From Chloroflexi bacterium TSY (GTDB taxonomy: Bacteria; Chloroflexota; Anaerolineae; Caldilineales; Caldilineaceae): 48,737 nucleotides of DNA. Below, piece by piece: positions 36,311 through 45,826 of this stretch (within the stretch, counting starts at the first letter, position 1; each line of letters starts with the position of its first letter). The notes under the pieces are model-generated. The model had not been told where the DNA came from, did no database searches, and worked only from the letters and a program-made list of their open reading frames with translations. Position numbers and translations under genes: made by a program. The stretch lies in contig JAHBNG010000115.1 of NCBI GenBank assembly GCA_019217005.1, positions 1-48,737 on the forward strand, given 5' to 3'.

Positions 36311-39300
36311 ATGAAACATCGATACCTGTCAATCCTAATTGGCGCTTCTTTAACGTTTCTGGCCTTCGTTCACCCTCTCCATGCCCAGGATTCCATACAG
36401 TTGAGCAACATCAGCCCATGGACCTCGGATGATGAAGATGAGACCTTGAGCGTAGCGTGGGGAGATCTAGATGGCGATGGCGACCTCGACCTCGCTGTTG
36501 GCAATCGGGGCAAAGCCAACAAAGTCTATCTGAACCAAGGAGGGCACCTACAAACCTCAGCCGTCTGGACCTCGGATGATGAAGATGAGACCACTAGCGT
36601 GGCGTGGGGAGATGTGGATGGCGATGGCGACCTCGACCTCGCTGCTGGCAATCGAGGCAGTCCCAACAAAATCTATCTGAACCAGGGAGGGCACCTACAA
36701 ACCATCGCGGCCTGGACCTCGGATGATACAGATAACACCGAGAGCGTGGCGTGGGGAGATCTAGATGGCGATGGCGACCTCGACCTCGCTGCTGGCAATA
36801 ATGGCAAACCCAACAAAGTCTATTTGAACCAGGGAGGGCACTTGCAAACCTCAGGCATCTGGACCTGGGATGATGAAGATGACACCTCTAGCGTGGCATG
36901 GGGAGATGTAGATGGTGATGGCGACCTTGACCTCGCTGCTGGCAATAGCTGTCTTGATCCCAGTAATTGTCCCAACAAAGTCTATCTCAACCAAAGAAGG
37001 CAACTACAAACCGTCACGGCCTGGACCTCGCATGGTGAAGATATAACCTCTAGCGTAGCGTGGGGAGATGTAGATGGTGATGGCGACCTCGACCTCGCTG
37101 TTGGCAATTGGATCACTCCTAACAAAGTCTATCTGAACCAGGGAGGGCACTTACAAACCGTTGCGGACTGGACCTCGGATGATATAGGTGACGCTACGAG
37201 TGTAGCGTGGGGAGATGTAGATGGCGATGGCGACCTCGACCTCGCTGTTGGCAATGGCTGTTTGGCTTCCAGTAATTGTCCTAACAAAGTCTATCTGAAC
37301 CAGGAAGGACGCCTGCAAACCGTTGCGGACTGGACCTCGGATGATCAAAATGACACTACGAGCGTAGTAACGTGGGGGGATGTAGATGGCGATGGCAACC
37401 TCGACCTCGCTGTTGGCAATTGGGACAGTCCTAACAAAGTCTATCTGAACCAGGAAGGACGCCTGCAAACCGTTGCAGACTGGACCTCAGATGATCAAAA
37501 TAACACCACGAGCATGGCGTGGGGAGATATGGATGGCGATGGCGACCTCGACCTCGCCATCGGCAATACTCTCGCACCCAACAAAGTCCATCTGAACCAG
37601 GGAGGACGCCTGCAAAGCACAGCCGTCTGGATCTCGGACGATAGAGATGACACCACGAGCGTGGCGTGGGGAGATGTAGATGGTGATGGCGACCTCGACC
37701 TCGCCGTCGGCAATCAGGACAGTTTTAACAAAGTCTATCTGAACCAGGGAAGACGCCTGCAAAGCACAAGCGTCTGGATCTCGGGCGATAGAGATGAGAC
37801 CTCTAGCGTGGCGTGGGGAGATGTAGATGGCGATGGCGACCTTGACCTCGCTGTTGGCAATAACTGTTTGGAGCCCAGTTATTGTCCTAGCAAAGTCTAT
37901 CTGAATGGATGGCCAGGCCACAGGTTGGCCAACACTATCCCATCTGTCAGCATAATGCAACCAATTACGCCCCCACAACCGATTTCCCTCTCTAAAATTC
38001 CGCTAACTTACGCCCTCTTTGACCCAGAGGGTGACCCAGTGGGGAAAATTGAGGCTCACTATTCGCTCGACGGCGGCGGAAAGTGGCTGCCGGCCATCGC
38101 GACAAAAGAGACCATTACGCAAAACCTGAGCACCGGACGCACAATCTCGCGTGCTCGTGTCTCATCCGAGCCTATTCAAGCCGAGTCCAGTCGTCGGTTC
38201 GACACCACCATCACCATCACTGAAGGTCTGAACGTGGCCGATATTGCTGTGTGGCTCAACATTACCCACACCAACAGCGCTGACTTGGCGATTGCCCTAC
38301 ACTCGCCCGAGAAAACAAAGGTACCCCTTCTTGCAGTTGGAGAGGCGAAAGGATCTAACCTGTTCGGTACCCACTTCTCGATGGATGGGATCACGACCAT
38401 CCTCTCTGGGACCGCCCCCTATACAAAAACCTACCAACCCAGTGGCGACTTTTCCGATCTGTTCGGAGAGCCGGGTACTGGGACATGGGGCCTAATCATC
38501 ACCAACACGGGAACCAGCACCGGCACCCTGGCAGGCTGGGGGCTGCGGTTAAGCAGCCCGCCCAAGCGTCACGTCTACACTTGGGATACCTTTGCATCTG
38601 GGGTCTTTGGCCGGTCGGACAATGTGGCGGTGCGGCTGGTCGCATCCAGCCAACCCCTCTCATCTACGCAATCTGTCACCGGTACCTATCGTTACATGAA
38701 CGCCGCGAGCGGTCCCTATCAATGGCCGTATGCCTCCGCCACCACTCGTCCTTTTCGGGGACGCGGCACCCAGGTACAGGTGATCAGCGGTACTGTGCCA
38801 ATATCCAATGCCAGGGTCTATCGGCTGCCCCAAGATGCAGCCGTTGGTGGTGCAATCTTGGGTGGGAACCAACCCTACGTAACGGACCGCAACGGATTCT
38901 TGCAAGGTCGAGGAAGAATGGGTATCGGCGATCGTCTGTTGGCTCTGGCATCTGTGCCGTTGCCGCCAACCTATACCCAACGCTATAGCAATACCATGCG
39001 TCTCTACTTTACGAATGGCATTGGCATTGACACGCTGATTAGCAATACGCAGCGCCTCACCATCACCCAGCCAGGGGTGCAGCAATTGCAGGTCTCATCC
39101 GAGCACCCGCTACTGTTATTCGACATAAATGTCTCTGTCGAATGGGATGCCCACCTGGATCAACCTTACCTGGCCCAATTAGAATCCGACTTGAAGAAAG
39201 CCTCCCAATATCTTTATGACTTCACCGACGGCCAGGTGGCTTTGGGTCACATTACCGTTAGACAAAATTCTGACCGCTGGGGCTCCTCGGAAGTCGTGAT

Positions 39301-41842
39301 TCACACCAGCAATCGCCTGCGCCCCTATGCCACCATTGGCGGTATGGTCATCACCAAAACCGTGGAGGCCAGTGGAAAACGGCCCGAGCTGATCTATGAC
39401 AGTGGACGCATCCATATGGGAGCAACCTGGAACCGCTATGGCAGACCCGGTCAAAATCTAGGCGAAGATTGGCCCCTGATCTTGGCTCATGAGTTGGGCC
39501 ACTATCTGCTCTTCTTAGAGGATACTTACCTGGGCTTTAATGAAGAGGATCTGCTGATTGCCATTGACACGCTCAAAAAGTGTACTGGTACAGCCATGGG
39601 CGACGTCTATACCCGCAACAATACCGAGTTCATTTTTGATGAGGTGGAGTGGAAACCCTGTCACCAGACCCTCCAAGAGGTACGCCAAGGACGCAATGAG
39701 TGGGAGACGATCCAATATTGGTACCCTTGGCTTCACAAGCCGACAGCAGAAAGCAGGCGTGATGGGCCAACCCGCATGCCCTTTGCGCTGACCACCGTGG
39801 AAATTCTTCCTCCCATCCAGCCAACCGATGTTTTGGCTGATCCGACCTTCTACCTCAATTATGCGGACGGAGCATCCAGCTCTTCTGATGCCCATGCCTA
39901 TCTGTTGCGCTACGGCGACGGTCTGCCTGATGTAGCTGACGGGTATAGTTATATCTACGATCTGGGCCGTCCCATTGGTGGTCAGAACAGAATGCTGGCG
40001 CGCGGCGCGCGGCCAGGGGATCGGCTCTGTGTCTTTGACGGCGGGCGTGGAGCGTCTGGCTGCGAAGTCATTCAAGCGGGCGATGAACAGGTGGAGATCA
40101 ACCCGCATCCTGCCTGGAAGCCCATTGTCCAAGTCAGCCCCGTCACCTCTGTCACCTTTGCCCTTAGCTTGACCAATCAGATTCACGCAGCAGATGGTCT
40201 GGCTGCCCCTTTGGGTGGCACTGTGAATGACACAGGGAGTGACGCTGTGACCAACGGCGAGGTTCCCACCGCGACCTTGGAATTGTCAGAGGTCAAAGCA
40301 AAACTTTACCCAGAGTTTGGCAAGGCAACCAAAGCGGTGACGCTGACCAGGCACGGCAACGTCTATAGTGGACTGATCCCTCTGGAGGAGCTGGCACTTT
40401 TCGGACATATTCAAGTCTGGGCCAACCAACCACAAACGTTCGCCGCAACAGATGGCTCAGAGAGTCGCGTGGAGCAACGTCGCGTGGAGACAATCGTGGC
40501 ATATGCCATTGGGGGCAATCCTGGACACAGCCGCAACGGTGGTCACAGCCGTAATGGAGGGCATAGTCGTAACGGTGGTCACAGTCGTAATGGAGGGCAT
40601 AGTCGTAACGGTGGACATAGCCGCAGCGGAGGGGCACCCTTAATCTCCACAAACGGTCAATTTATGTTGTTCCACCGCCAACCATTTACCGTTACGGAGG
40701 GAATCTTCTACACGATTCAAGATATGGCTGGGCTGCCGCCCTTACCGCCAGGCAAGCAAGTCATTGGGCGCGGCTACAATCTGCTTGCCAAGCCAGGCAC
40801 CCTGCCGCCAAATGCTTCCATAAGCATTCAGTATCTGGAAAACGACGTTCTGATTGAGCCGGTTGTTGAAAATCAGTTGACCCTCCACTTCTGGAATGGA
40901 CGGACCTGGCAAGCGCTAGAGACCTACCGCGATCCCTTCTTTAATCTGGTTTCAGCTCATAGCCAGGGGCCAGGCATCTATGCCCTGTTGGCGGGGATCA
41001 CCACGCCCCAAATTGCATCCTACACGCCCGCCATTGCCACAAATGATCGTTCATCCAGGCTGGTGGTCAGCGGCAGCGGATTCCTGCCACCGACCGCCGT
41101 TTCTCTGGTCGGTCCACGCACCTATACCTTACCCGTGACATCAATCAGCCCAATTTCCGTCACCGCTGTGATGAGCCAGAGCTGGTCAGCCGGAGAGTAT
41201 GCGATCCGCATCACGAATGGGGACGGTGGGGCGATAACGTCGACCAGTTCCTTGGCTCTCTTTGATCCGCCTCCAATAAACGCAGGCCCAACCTGTTTCT
41301 ACGACTTCTTTGAGAGCGGACCTGCCAAGTGGGTACGGAGCGGCTGTTGGTCAATTGTCCCCTTGCCCAACAGCGGACATGTCATGACCGATAGCCCAGA
41401 TGCAACTTATGGCAATGCCCTGCCCTCCCACACGACCCGCACAACGGGCATTACTTCGATTCCCTTTGATTTGACCAATTGTGGTGCAAGCCCCGTACTC
41501 ACCTTCCGCCACGATTTTATTCTGGCCCGTCTCGGCGACAGCCAGGATCTGGCGCGGGTAGAGATGTCCACAGATGGTGGAGCCAATTGGGATCTGCTGC
41601 GCTGTTATAGTGGCGGGGGGCTCTTTGGGCCCAAGGTCTCGGCGCAAAGGTGTTCGTTGCTATCTCCTCCAGCCGACCCAATATCACCCGAGTGGCCCGA
41701 CATTGTCAAGGAAGAGATCGATCTGAGCGACCATGTTGGTGAGAAAGAGGTCCAATTGCGTTTTAGCCTGGAAGTTGACGGAGTGATCGCCGATAAGGGC
41801 TGGATGATAGATGATGTGATGGTGGTTGGAGCGGAAGAGTGA
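36311..41842 (+). CDS. Large secreted metalloprotease with FG-GAP repeats, P-domain and GHSRNG repeat
   Basis: 1843 residues. MKHRYLSILIGASLTFLAFV...LHA is a signal peptide. Residues 35-535 are ten tandem FG-GAP/VCBS-type repeats with DVDGDGDLDLAVGN calcium loops. A proprotein-convertase P-domain follows (about 610-750: VADIAVWLNITHTNSADLAI, GTGTWGLIITN), then a zinc peptidase region with HELGH (1060-1064). From 1405 to 1440 is the perfect hexapeptide repeat GHSRNG x 5 plus GHSRSG, then an IPT-like domain (about 1565-1655) and a C-terminal domain with MAM/jelly-roll features (WKVGSCW-like CFYDFFESG, DLARVEMSTDGGANW). The start is at 36311; an upstream ATG at 36224 would put 29 residues ahead of the signal peptide and lie inside repeat C. 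A TTGGAGA site precedes it. Probably an extracellular degradative enzyme. Confidence 0.9.
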   Translation: MKHRYLSILIGASLTFLAFVHPLHAQDSIQLSNISPWTSDDEDETLSVAWGDLDGDGDLDLAVGNRGKANKVYLNQGGHLQTSAVWTSDDEDETTSVAWGDVDGDGDLDLAAGNRGSPNKIYLNQGGHLQTIAAWTSDDTDNTESVAWGDLDGDGDLDLAAGNNGKPNKVYLNQGGHLQTSGIWTWDDEDDTSSVAWGDVDGDGDLDLAAGNSCLDPSNCPNKVYLNQRRQLQTVTAWTSHGEDITSSVAWGDVDGDGDLDLAVGNWITPNKVYLNQGGHLQTVADWTSDDIGDATSVAWGDVDGDGDLDLAVGNGCLASSNCPNKVYLNQEGRLQTVADWTSDDQNDTTSVVTWGDVDGDGNLDLAVGNWDSPNKVYLNQEGRLQTVADWTSDDQNNTTSMAWGDMDGDGDLDLAIGNTLAPNKVHLNQGGRLQSTAVWISDDRDDTTSVAWGDVDGDGDLDLAVGNQDSFNKVYLNQGRRLQSTSVWISGDRDETSSVAWGDVDGDGDLDLAVGNNCLEPSYCPSKVYLNGWPGHRLANTIPSVSIMQPITPPQPISLSKIPLTYALFDPEGDPVGKIEAHYSLDGGGKWLPAIATKETITQNLSTGRTISRARVSSEPIQAESSRRFDTTITITEGLNVADIAVWLNITHTNSADLAIALHSPEKTKVPLLAVGEAKGSNLFGTHFSMDGITTILSGTAPYTKTYQPSGDFSDLFGEPGTGTWGLIITNTGTSTGTLAGWGLRLSSPPKRHVYTWDTFASGVFGRSDNVAVRLVASSQPLSSTQSVTGTYRYMNAASGPYQWPYASATTRPFRGRGTQVQVISGTVPISNARVYRLPQDAAVGGAILGGNQPYVTDRNGFLQGRGRMGIGDRLLALASVPLPPTYTQRYSNTMRLYFTNGIGIDTLISNTQRLTITQPGVQQLQVSSEHPLLLFDINVSVEWDAHLDQPYLAQLESDLKKASQYLYDFTDGQVALGHITVRQNSDRWGSSEVVIHTSNRLRPYATIGGMVITKTVEASGKRPELIYDSGRIHMGATWNRYGRPGQNLGEDWPLILAHELGHYLLFLEDTYLGFNEEDLLIAIDTLKKCTGTAMGDVYTRNNTEFIFDEVEWKPCHQTLQEVRQGRNEWETIQYWYPWLHKPTAESRRDGPTRMPFALTTVEILPPIQPTDVLADPTFYLNYADGASSSSDAHAYLLRYGDGLPDVADGYSYIYDLGRPIGGQNRMLARGARPGDRLCVFDGGRGASGCEVIQAGDEQVEINPHPAWKPIVQVSPVTSVTFALSLTNQIHAADGLAAPLGGTVNDTGSDAVTNGEVPTATLELSEVKAKLYPEFGKATKAVTLTRHGNVYSGLIPLEELALFGHIQVWANQPQTFAATDGSESRVEQRRVETIVAYAIGGNPGHSRNGGHSRNGGHSRNGGHSRNGGHSRNGGHSRSGGAPLISTNGQFMLFHRQPFTVTEGIFYTIQDMAGLPPLPPGKQVIGRGYNLLAKPGTLPPNASISIQYLENDVLIEPVVENQLTLHFWNGRTWQALETYRDPFFNLVSAHSQGPGIYALLAGITTPQIASYTPAIATNDRSSRLVVSGSGFLPPTAVSLVGPRTYTLPVTSISPISVTAVMSQSWSAGEYAIRITNGDGGAITSTSSLALFDPPPINAGPTCFYDFFESGPAKWVRSGCWSIVPLPNSGHVMTDSPDATYGNALPSHTTRTTGITSIPFDLTNCGASPVLTFRHDFILARLGDSQDLARVEMSTDGGANWDLLRCYSGGGLFGPKVSAQRCSLLSPPADPISPEWPDIVKEEIDLSDHVGEKEVQLRFSLEVDGVIADKGWMIDDVMVVGAEE
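36415..37905 (+). repeat. Ten tandem repeats of about 147 bp coding FG-GAP units
   Basis: Each unit encodes WTSDDxDxTxSVAWGDVDGDGDLDLAxGN ... NKVYLNQGGHLQT, with DNA nearly identical between several units (GATGGCGATGGCGACCTCGA recurs). Three units carry a CLxPSxCP insert. The similarity at DNA level suggests recent amplification or gene conversion. Confidence 0.9.
40523..40630 (+). repeat. Six-fold 18-bp repeat coding GHSRNG
   Basis: Units GGACACAGCCGCAACGGT, GGTCACAGCCGTAATGGA and so on, alternating at the third base, which makes a 36-bp super-repeat. Encodes five GHSRNG and a final GHSRSG; the His, Asn and Arg may bind metal or give a flexible linker. Such repeats vary in number by slippage. 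Confidence 0.9.
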
Positions 41843-41869
41843 CGAGGAGATAAGTAAAACCAAGAAAGT

Positions 41870-41947
41870 CTTTGGACACGGATTGATTGGATTTTTCAGG
41901 ATTTTTATCCGTGCTCATCCGTGAAAATCCGTGTCCTATCTCTAATT
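41870..41947. repeat. TCCGTG-family dispersed repeat, copy D
   Basis: TTTGGACACGGATTGATTGG ... ATCCGTGCTCATCCGTGAAA ... TCCGTGTCCTATCTCTAA, forming a GGACACGGAT/ATCCGTGTCC stem. It lies 28 bp after the metalloprotease stop and could act as its terminator or mRNA 3' structure. No gene is seen in the surrounding stretch 41843-42111. Confidence 0.8.
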
Positions 41948-42111
41948 TTTTTCGGATGGGTTCTAAGACTCGGGATCTCAGGTTGACCCCAGTTTAGAAA
42001 ATTCTGATTTTAGGTAGATTAGATTGAATTCGTTTCATCTCTTTGATTTCCTTTATTATCATCTCTTTCAGCTCAGGATAAGAATGGCGTAGCCTCTTGC
42101 TCTTGCTTACC

Positions 42112-42279
42112 TCAAAAAGTCAACCGATTCCAAGTACGATGAAGCCATCCGGCAATCGGAACGGTATGGGGTATCTTTGCCAGGCTTCCGTGCCGGAATT
42201 TCCTTGCCTGCTCTGTATCCTGAATCACAACCTGATACTTTTGCTCAAGAATGATAAGGTCCATTTCGGTCTGAAACAT
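42112..42279 (-). CDS. 55-residue small protein, unknown
   Basis: The start at 42279 has GAGGAGAGCAAA just upstream. It begins MFQTEMDLIILEQKYQVVIQ, an amphipathic helix, continues DTEQARKFRHGSLAK and ends in a basic, Trp-rich GWLHRTWNRLTF. No signal peptide. Function unknown; the good ribosome binding site and codon flow support a real gene. A longer reading from 42447 starts inside a low-complexity repeat and is not accepted. Confidence 0.55.
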   Translation of the reverse strand: MFQTEMDLIILEQKYQVVIQDTEQARKFRHGSLAKIPHTVPIAGWLHRTWNRLTF

Positions 42280-42361
42280 TTTGCTCTCCTCAATTGCTAT
42301 TTTATCGATCGAATCGTAAATAATGTGGACTGTTTTCTTTGTTACTCTCACGTAAGATGAC

Positions 42362-42480
42362 GAGAAGAACAAGATGAATAAGGTGAGAGGATGAATAAGA
42401 TGAAGAGATGAATCGCATTGTCCGATCATTCTAGTCATCTCATTCATCTAGTCATCTCATTCATCCTCTCACCTTCATCC
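42362..42480. repeat. Low-complexity GATGAAT/ATTCATC inverted repeat, left of cytochrome gene
   Basis: GATGAATAAGGTGAGAGGAT and similar purine-rich units are followed by the complementary CATCTCATTCATCTAGTCAT run, so the two halves fold back on each other. A second copy of the same type lies at 42940-43016, on the other side of the cytochrome gene. This one, at the gene's 3' end, may serve as a terminator. Confidence 0.7.
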
Positions 42481-42897
42481 TCCTCCGAATGCCAATTTGT
42501 CGAGGGAGCGGAGATAGCTGACGATCTCCGCCAACTGTTCATCGGTTAAATCTTGATTGCCGCCCCTGGCTGGCATTGGGATACCCGTCGCATTGCCAGG
42601 GTCATTGGCCGGACGACCGCTCTTGATAAAGGCGAGTAAACCGGCATCAGAAGTATTACGGACAAAAGAATTACTGACCAGATTCGGCCCAAGACCGGTG
42701 ATTCCTTCAGCATTGGGACCGTGGCAAACGATGCACGTACCGTTGAATAGTTCCTCTCCGAGAGCCATCGTTAGAATTTGCTCGGTTGCGTGACTATCTG
42801 GCGTTGGAGTGGGTTTCAGTGGTTGTTGGGCCTCACATGCTGACAGGATTGCAAGCATGGTCAGCAGTAGGGCGAGGATCAGGTATTTAGATCGCAT
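42475..42897 (-). CDS. Monoheme cytochrome c lipoprotein
   Basis: About 140 residues from MRSKYLILALLL. The signal ends in a lipobox LSAC (Cys about 20), so it is membrane anchored outside the cytoplasm. After a PTPTPDS linker comes a class I cytochrome c fold: GEELFNGTCIVCHGPNAEGI with CIVCH as the heme-binding CxxCH, GPNLVSNSFV, a methionine ligand in GIPMPARGG and LTDEQLAEIVSYLRSL. The longer upstream reading (42942) adds a non-signal stretch and is not preferred. Confidence 0.9.
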   Translation of the reverse strand: MRSKYLILALLLTMLAILSACEAQQPLKPTPTPDSHATEQILTMALGEELFNGTCIVCHGPNAEGITGLGPNLVSNSFVRNTSDAGLLAFIKSGRPANDPGNATGIPMPARGGNQDLTDEQLAEIVSYLRSLDKLAFGGG

Positions 42898-42939
42898 GGT
42901 CTGTGTCACCTTTGTTAAGAGTGTGTACCACGAAGTGTA

Positions 42940-43016
42940 CAAATGAATAAGATGATTGAGATGAATAACTTCTCATCTTGTTCATCCCCTCATCTCATTC
43001 ATCCTCTCATCTTCCA
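42940..43016. repeat. Low-complexity GATGAAT/ATTCATC inverted repeat, right of cytochrome gene
   Basis: ATGAATAAGATGATTGAGAT ... CATCTTGTTCATCCCCTCAT folds on itself and shares units with 42362-42480. Lies upstream of the cytochrome promoter region. Confidence 0.7.
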
Positions 43017-43270
43017 GTTCCTGTGGTCGGCAGAGATTGCCGACAGAGCCATATCGCAAAAAAGTAGCCTCTATTCATATCCAAAGCTAGTGCGCGGCTG
43101 TGCCCAGTTGAACTTGTGTAGGAATTGATCGAGATTGGCTGCTAACCATTTTGTCATCTGTTGAATGGTCTTTCTCTCGAGGCCGCTTTCTGCATGACTT
43201 TGCGTGGCTAGTCGCACTTGTCTCTGATTACGTCTTTGTGCTTCATCTAGATAATAAGGGTTATAATTCA

Positions 43271-44922
43271 GGGGCAGGTTCAGAACAAGGGATGAGTTAG
43301 GTTTACAAAATTGAAATGGGCACGTTAAAAAGAGAATAGGTTAAAGAGCCAGTTGCTGTTGAGGCTGAAGAATGGCATCAAGGGCGTCAGCCAAAGAAGG
43401 GACATAGGAATCGGTAGCCAGTTCTAAGGGTGAGTGACCGGAGCGTTTGCCACGTGAGAAGGTGCGATGATTCCAAAAGAGCTGTAAAAGAGCGGCCAAC
43501 CAATCGGGCAAAGAGCGATGGATTGCAAGAAAGGGCCTGAGCCAAGCATGAAAGGATTCAGCTAGAGAAGAAGCCCGATGGAAGCGATCCAGTGCATGCC
43601 AGAAGGCAAGAGCCATAGGCTGCAATGAGGGAAAAGCTGTTCAATGGGAAGTTGATGGTCATGGCGATAAGTCCAGAGGTGTGTGATGAAGGCTTCGTAC
43701 TCAGGTGAGAGGTTCTGGCGGAGGGGAGCCAGGGATAGTTCCAGGCGACGGAGGGGAGCCAGCAATGTAGGTAGATTCTGCTGCAGTTGGGTGGCAAAGT
43801 GTGCAATTTCATCGCGGTTCATCTCCATCATAAGTTGGGTGGCAGCCAGAATGGTTTGTTGCGCGGCATCTGTGTTGACAAGCTGCCCGGTCGGTGAAAT
43901 CGGCTCCAGTGCCTGACGGACCGTTCGGAGAAGCCATGTCCAGTTCTCGTGCAAGTCAACTGCTGTCAGCACCGTTTGGTCGGCAACCTCGAGAGTCACT
44001 GTGCATTTGCGTGGTCGCCCAGGGCGACGTGCAGGAGCAGTCTGCTCGTCCAACTCTTGCCAAGCTACGTCACGGTCGGTCATGGCCTGGTCCATTTCTC
44101 TCTCCAGACGTTGGGTGATTTTGGTGCCATTCTGCATTTGGTGAAAGAGGTCATAGGAGTGTGGCGCATTCATCCCCGCTGCCTTGGCTCCTGCCTGAAT
44201 GCCCAAAGCCCCATCGGTCACCAAGTCATCAAAGGTGATGCCTCGCTCGAGCAATTCGAGAAACTTCAACCCCCATGTTGTTTCATCTCGGGCATCGGCT
44301 GCTGAGATATTCAACAGCGCAAACGATGCTCCGTCCACCACCGTCAGGCACGGTTGGTCGCCACAGAAAATTTCATCCGCTTCCCCCAACACCGGCAGCG
44401 TCGGCACCATGCTCATTGTACGCCGATGCCAGTTCTCCAACTTCCGCCAGCGTCCCTTGGATGAATCCCACCACACCTAGCAGCAACCCCAACCCCCTTT
44501 GGATATCTCGTACGCTTCCTCGCAGCATCGGCAACACCGTTATGGTTCGTCGGATGAACGTCTCATCCACTTCGATCACATGGCTTTTCGGCTGCGGTCC
44601 TGGACTCACTGGCGACAAGATCGCTTTCAGCGCCGCTTCACCGCTCTCTCTCAACTTATAGAGCCACGTTCGAGACACATTGTACGCCGTTGACAGTTCG
44701 CTCACTCTCCCCCACTCTCGATTCGGGTTGAGCATTTCCAACGCAAGATCGATTCGGGTTGACAATGATAGGGGGTCTGTTCGATACTCTGACATTTAGA
44801 GGCTCCTTTTTGGCTATTTTGGTCTGAACACCCTTATTTTGCCTGAACAGGAGCCTCTTTCTCTAACCTATTCTCTTGTTAACGTACTCTCTTCTTTGTC
44901 AACCTATTTCTGAATCAGCCCG
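43271..44922 (-). mobile_element. Insertion sequence, 1652 bp, family not assigned
   Basis: The ends are GGGGCAGGTTCAGAAC (left) and the complement of CGGGCTGATTCAGAAATAGG (right), with further shared inner sequence ACGTTAA-AAGAGAATAGGTTA. AATTCA is duplicated (43265-43270 and 44923-44928). The transposase lies on the minus strand in three frames. A 119-bp remnant of its right end is at 8631-8749. The end sequences resemble those of the IS701-like element at 19141. Confidence 0.85.
43341..44795 (-). pseudogene. DDE transposase of the 43271 IS, frameshifted twice
   Basis: The first frame (from 44795) has an N-terminal helix-turn-helix (GRVSELSTAYNVSRTWLYKL) and VIEVDETFIRR. Near 44400-44476 it shifts; the second frame has TVVDGASFALLNISAADARD and FDDLVTDGALGIQAGAKAAG. 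Near 43562-43625 it shifts again; the last frame has SSLAESFHAWLRPFLAIHRS and FWNHRTFSRGKRSGHSPLEL. The Asp, Asp and Glu form a plausible DDE triad. The family is not one I can name with certainty, and the enzyme as read is inactive. Confidence 0.8.
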
Positions 44923-44970
44923 AATTCAGCATGATCATTTCTCCCTATGTCAGTCAACGGTCGCCTACGT

Positions 44971-45138
44971 TTACTTTTGAGCTGAATCCACACAACTTTC
45001 GTAAAACTGCTTTGATTGATCGGTCATTTGAGTCCATTCCTGCGCTGTTGGGGGCCGACCACACTCTATCTGTGGCATATGGTTACCAACTAGCCAGATG
45101 AACGCGAGCCCTAGAGTTAAAGACAAAAGTGTTTTCAT
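44971..45138 (-). CDS. 55-residue exported small protein
   Basis: Starts MKTLLSLTLGLAFIWLVGNH, a signal peptide or membrane anchor, with GGAGA seven bases upstream of the ATG (45138). The rest (QIECGRPPTAQEWTQMTDQS, KQFYESCVDSAQK) has two Cys and is hydrophilic. The longer reading from 45294 has no signal and is rejected. Function unknown. Confidence 0.6.
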   Translation of the reverse strand: MKTLLSLTLGLAFIWLVGNHMPQIECGRPPTAQEWTQMTDQSKQFYESCVDSAQK

Positions 45139-45202
45139 AATATTGTCTCCATTCGGATGTGAAGGCATAGACGGGCAATATCGCCGCACTGATGAGCCTC
45201 GT

Positions 45203-45826
45203 TTAGGCCATCTGTGTGCTAGAGACAGACGGGCTGACGATAAACTGACGCTGACTCTCAACTTGGCCAACACCAAGATATAGAGCGCTTCCAAATGTGA
45301 TGGTTCCTATGCCGATACACGTTGTCCCAACCGCAGTGGCAGTCAATATGATTTCCCAGTCTGGAACAAGGATGATCAAAACGGCGGCTGCAACCGAGAG
45401 TAGAAACGGAATCCCGACCCAACGCAGCCCGCTTTGCGACCGCAGCAGGCAAAGTCCCATAAAGCCATACCCCAAAACAAACGTCAGCCAACTCGCCATG
45501 CCGAGAAATGTCGAGAGGAATGGCCAGAGGCTGTCGAATACGGGATACAAATCAGCCAGGATCAAACAGGCAACACCAAGATTGCCGACAGTGATTAGTG
45601 CTATGGTGAAGAATTCAACCTGTGAACTTGGCGATTTCCCCCCGCCACGACGAACTTGGCTCAATATCTCATAGCTGGGGAAAATCAAAGCAAGAAGGGC
45701 AAAGATGAGCAGCCACGAGGCAAACGCGGATGCCGAACGAATAAAGAAAAGCCAGCTAATGGTGAATGAAGTGCCGCCAACGATGGTGAGCAAGGCCTGC
45801 TGTTGTTTTGTTTTTGCAGAGAACAT
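45203..45826 (-). CDS. Polytopic membrane protein, unknown
   Basis: 207 residues with about six hydrophobic segments (ALLTIVGGTSFTISWLFFI, FASWLLIFALLALIFPSYEI, FTIALITVGNLGVACLIL, FLSTFLGMASWLTFVLGYGF, IPFLLSVAAAVLIILVPDW, ILTATAVGTTCIGIGTITFG). The C-terminus is polar (QRQFIVSPSVSSTQMA). GAAAGGAAA precedes the ATG. No family recognised; its size and segment number suit a small transporter or stress-related membrane protein. Confidence 0.7.
   Translation of the reverse strand: MFSAKTKQQQALLTIVGGTSFTISWLFFIRSASAFASWLLIFALLALIFPSYEILSQVRRGGGKSPSSQVEFFTIALITVGNLGVACLILADLYPVFDSLWPFLSTFLGMASWLTFVLGYGFMGLCLLRSQSGLRWVGIPFLLSVAAAVLIILVPDWEIILTATAVGTTCIGIGTITFGSALYLGVGQVESQRQFIVSPSVSSTQMA

Larger units (their letters stand above)
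43071..44938 (-). pseudogene. 69-residue small gene split by an IS
   Basis: Joining the sequences either side of the IS, with one copy of the AATTCA duplication, gives an open frame from ATG 44938 (GGGAG just upstream; a second ATG at 44932) through MIMLNYNPYYLDEAQRRNQR and QVRLATQSHAESGLERKTIQ, then QMTKWLAANLDQFLHKFNWA to QPRTSFGYE-stop (43071-43073). The fragments are 43071-43270 and 44923-44938. It is basic and helical; function unknown. The clean rejoining supports both the gene and the duplication. Confidence 0.7.

Noticed and set aside
40523..40630. CRISPR-like array
   Set aside because: The 18-bp units are contiguous with no spacers, and they code GHSRNG in frame with the metalloprotease.
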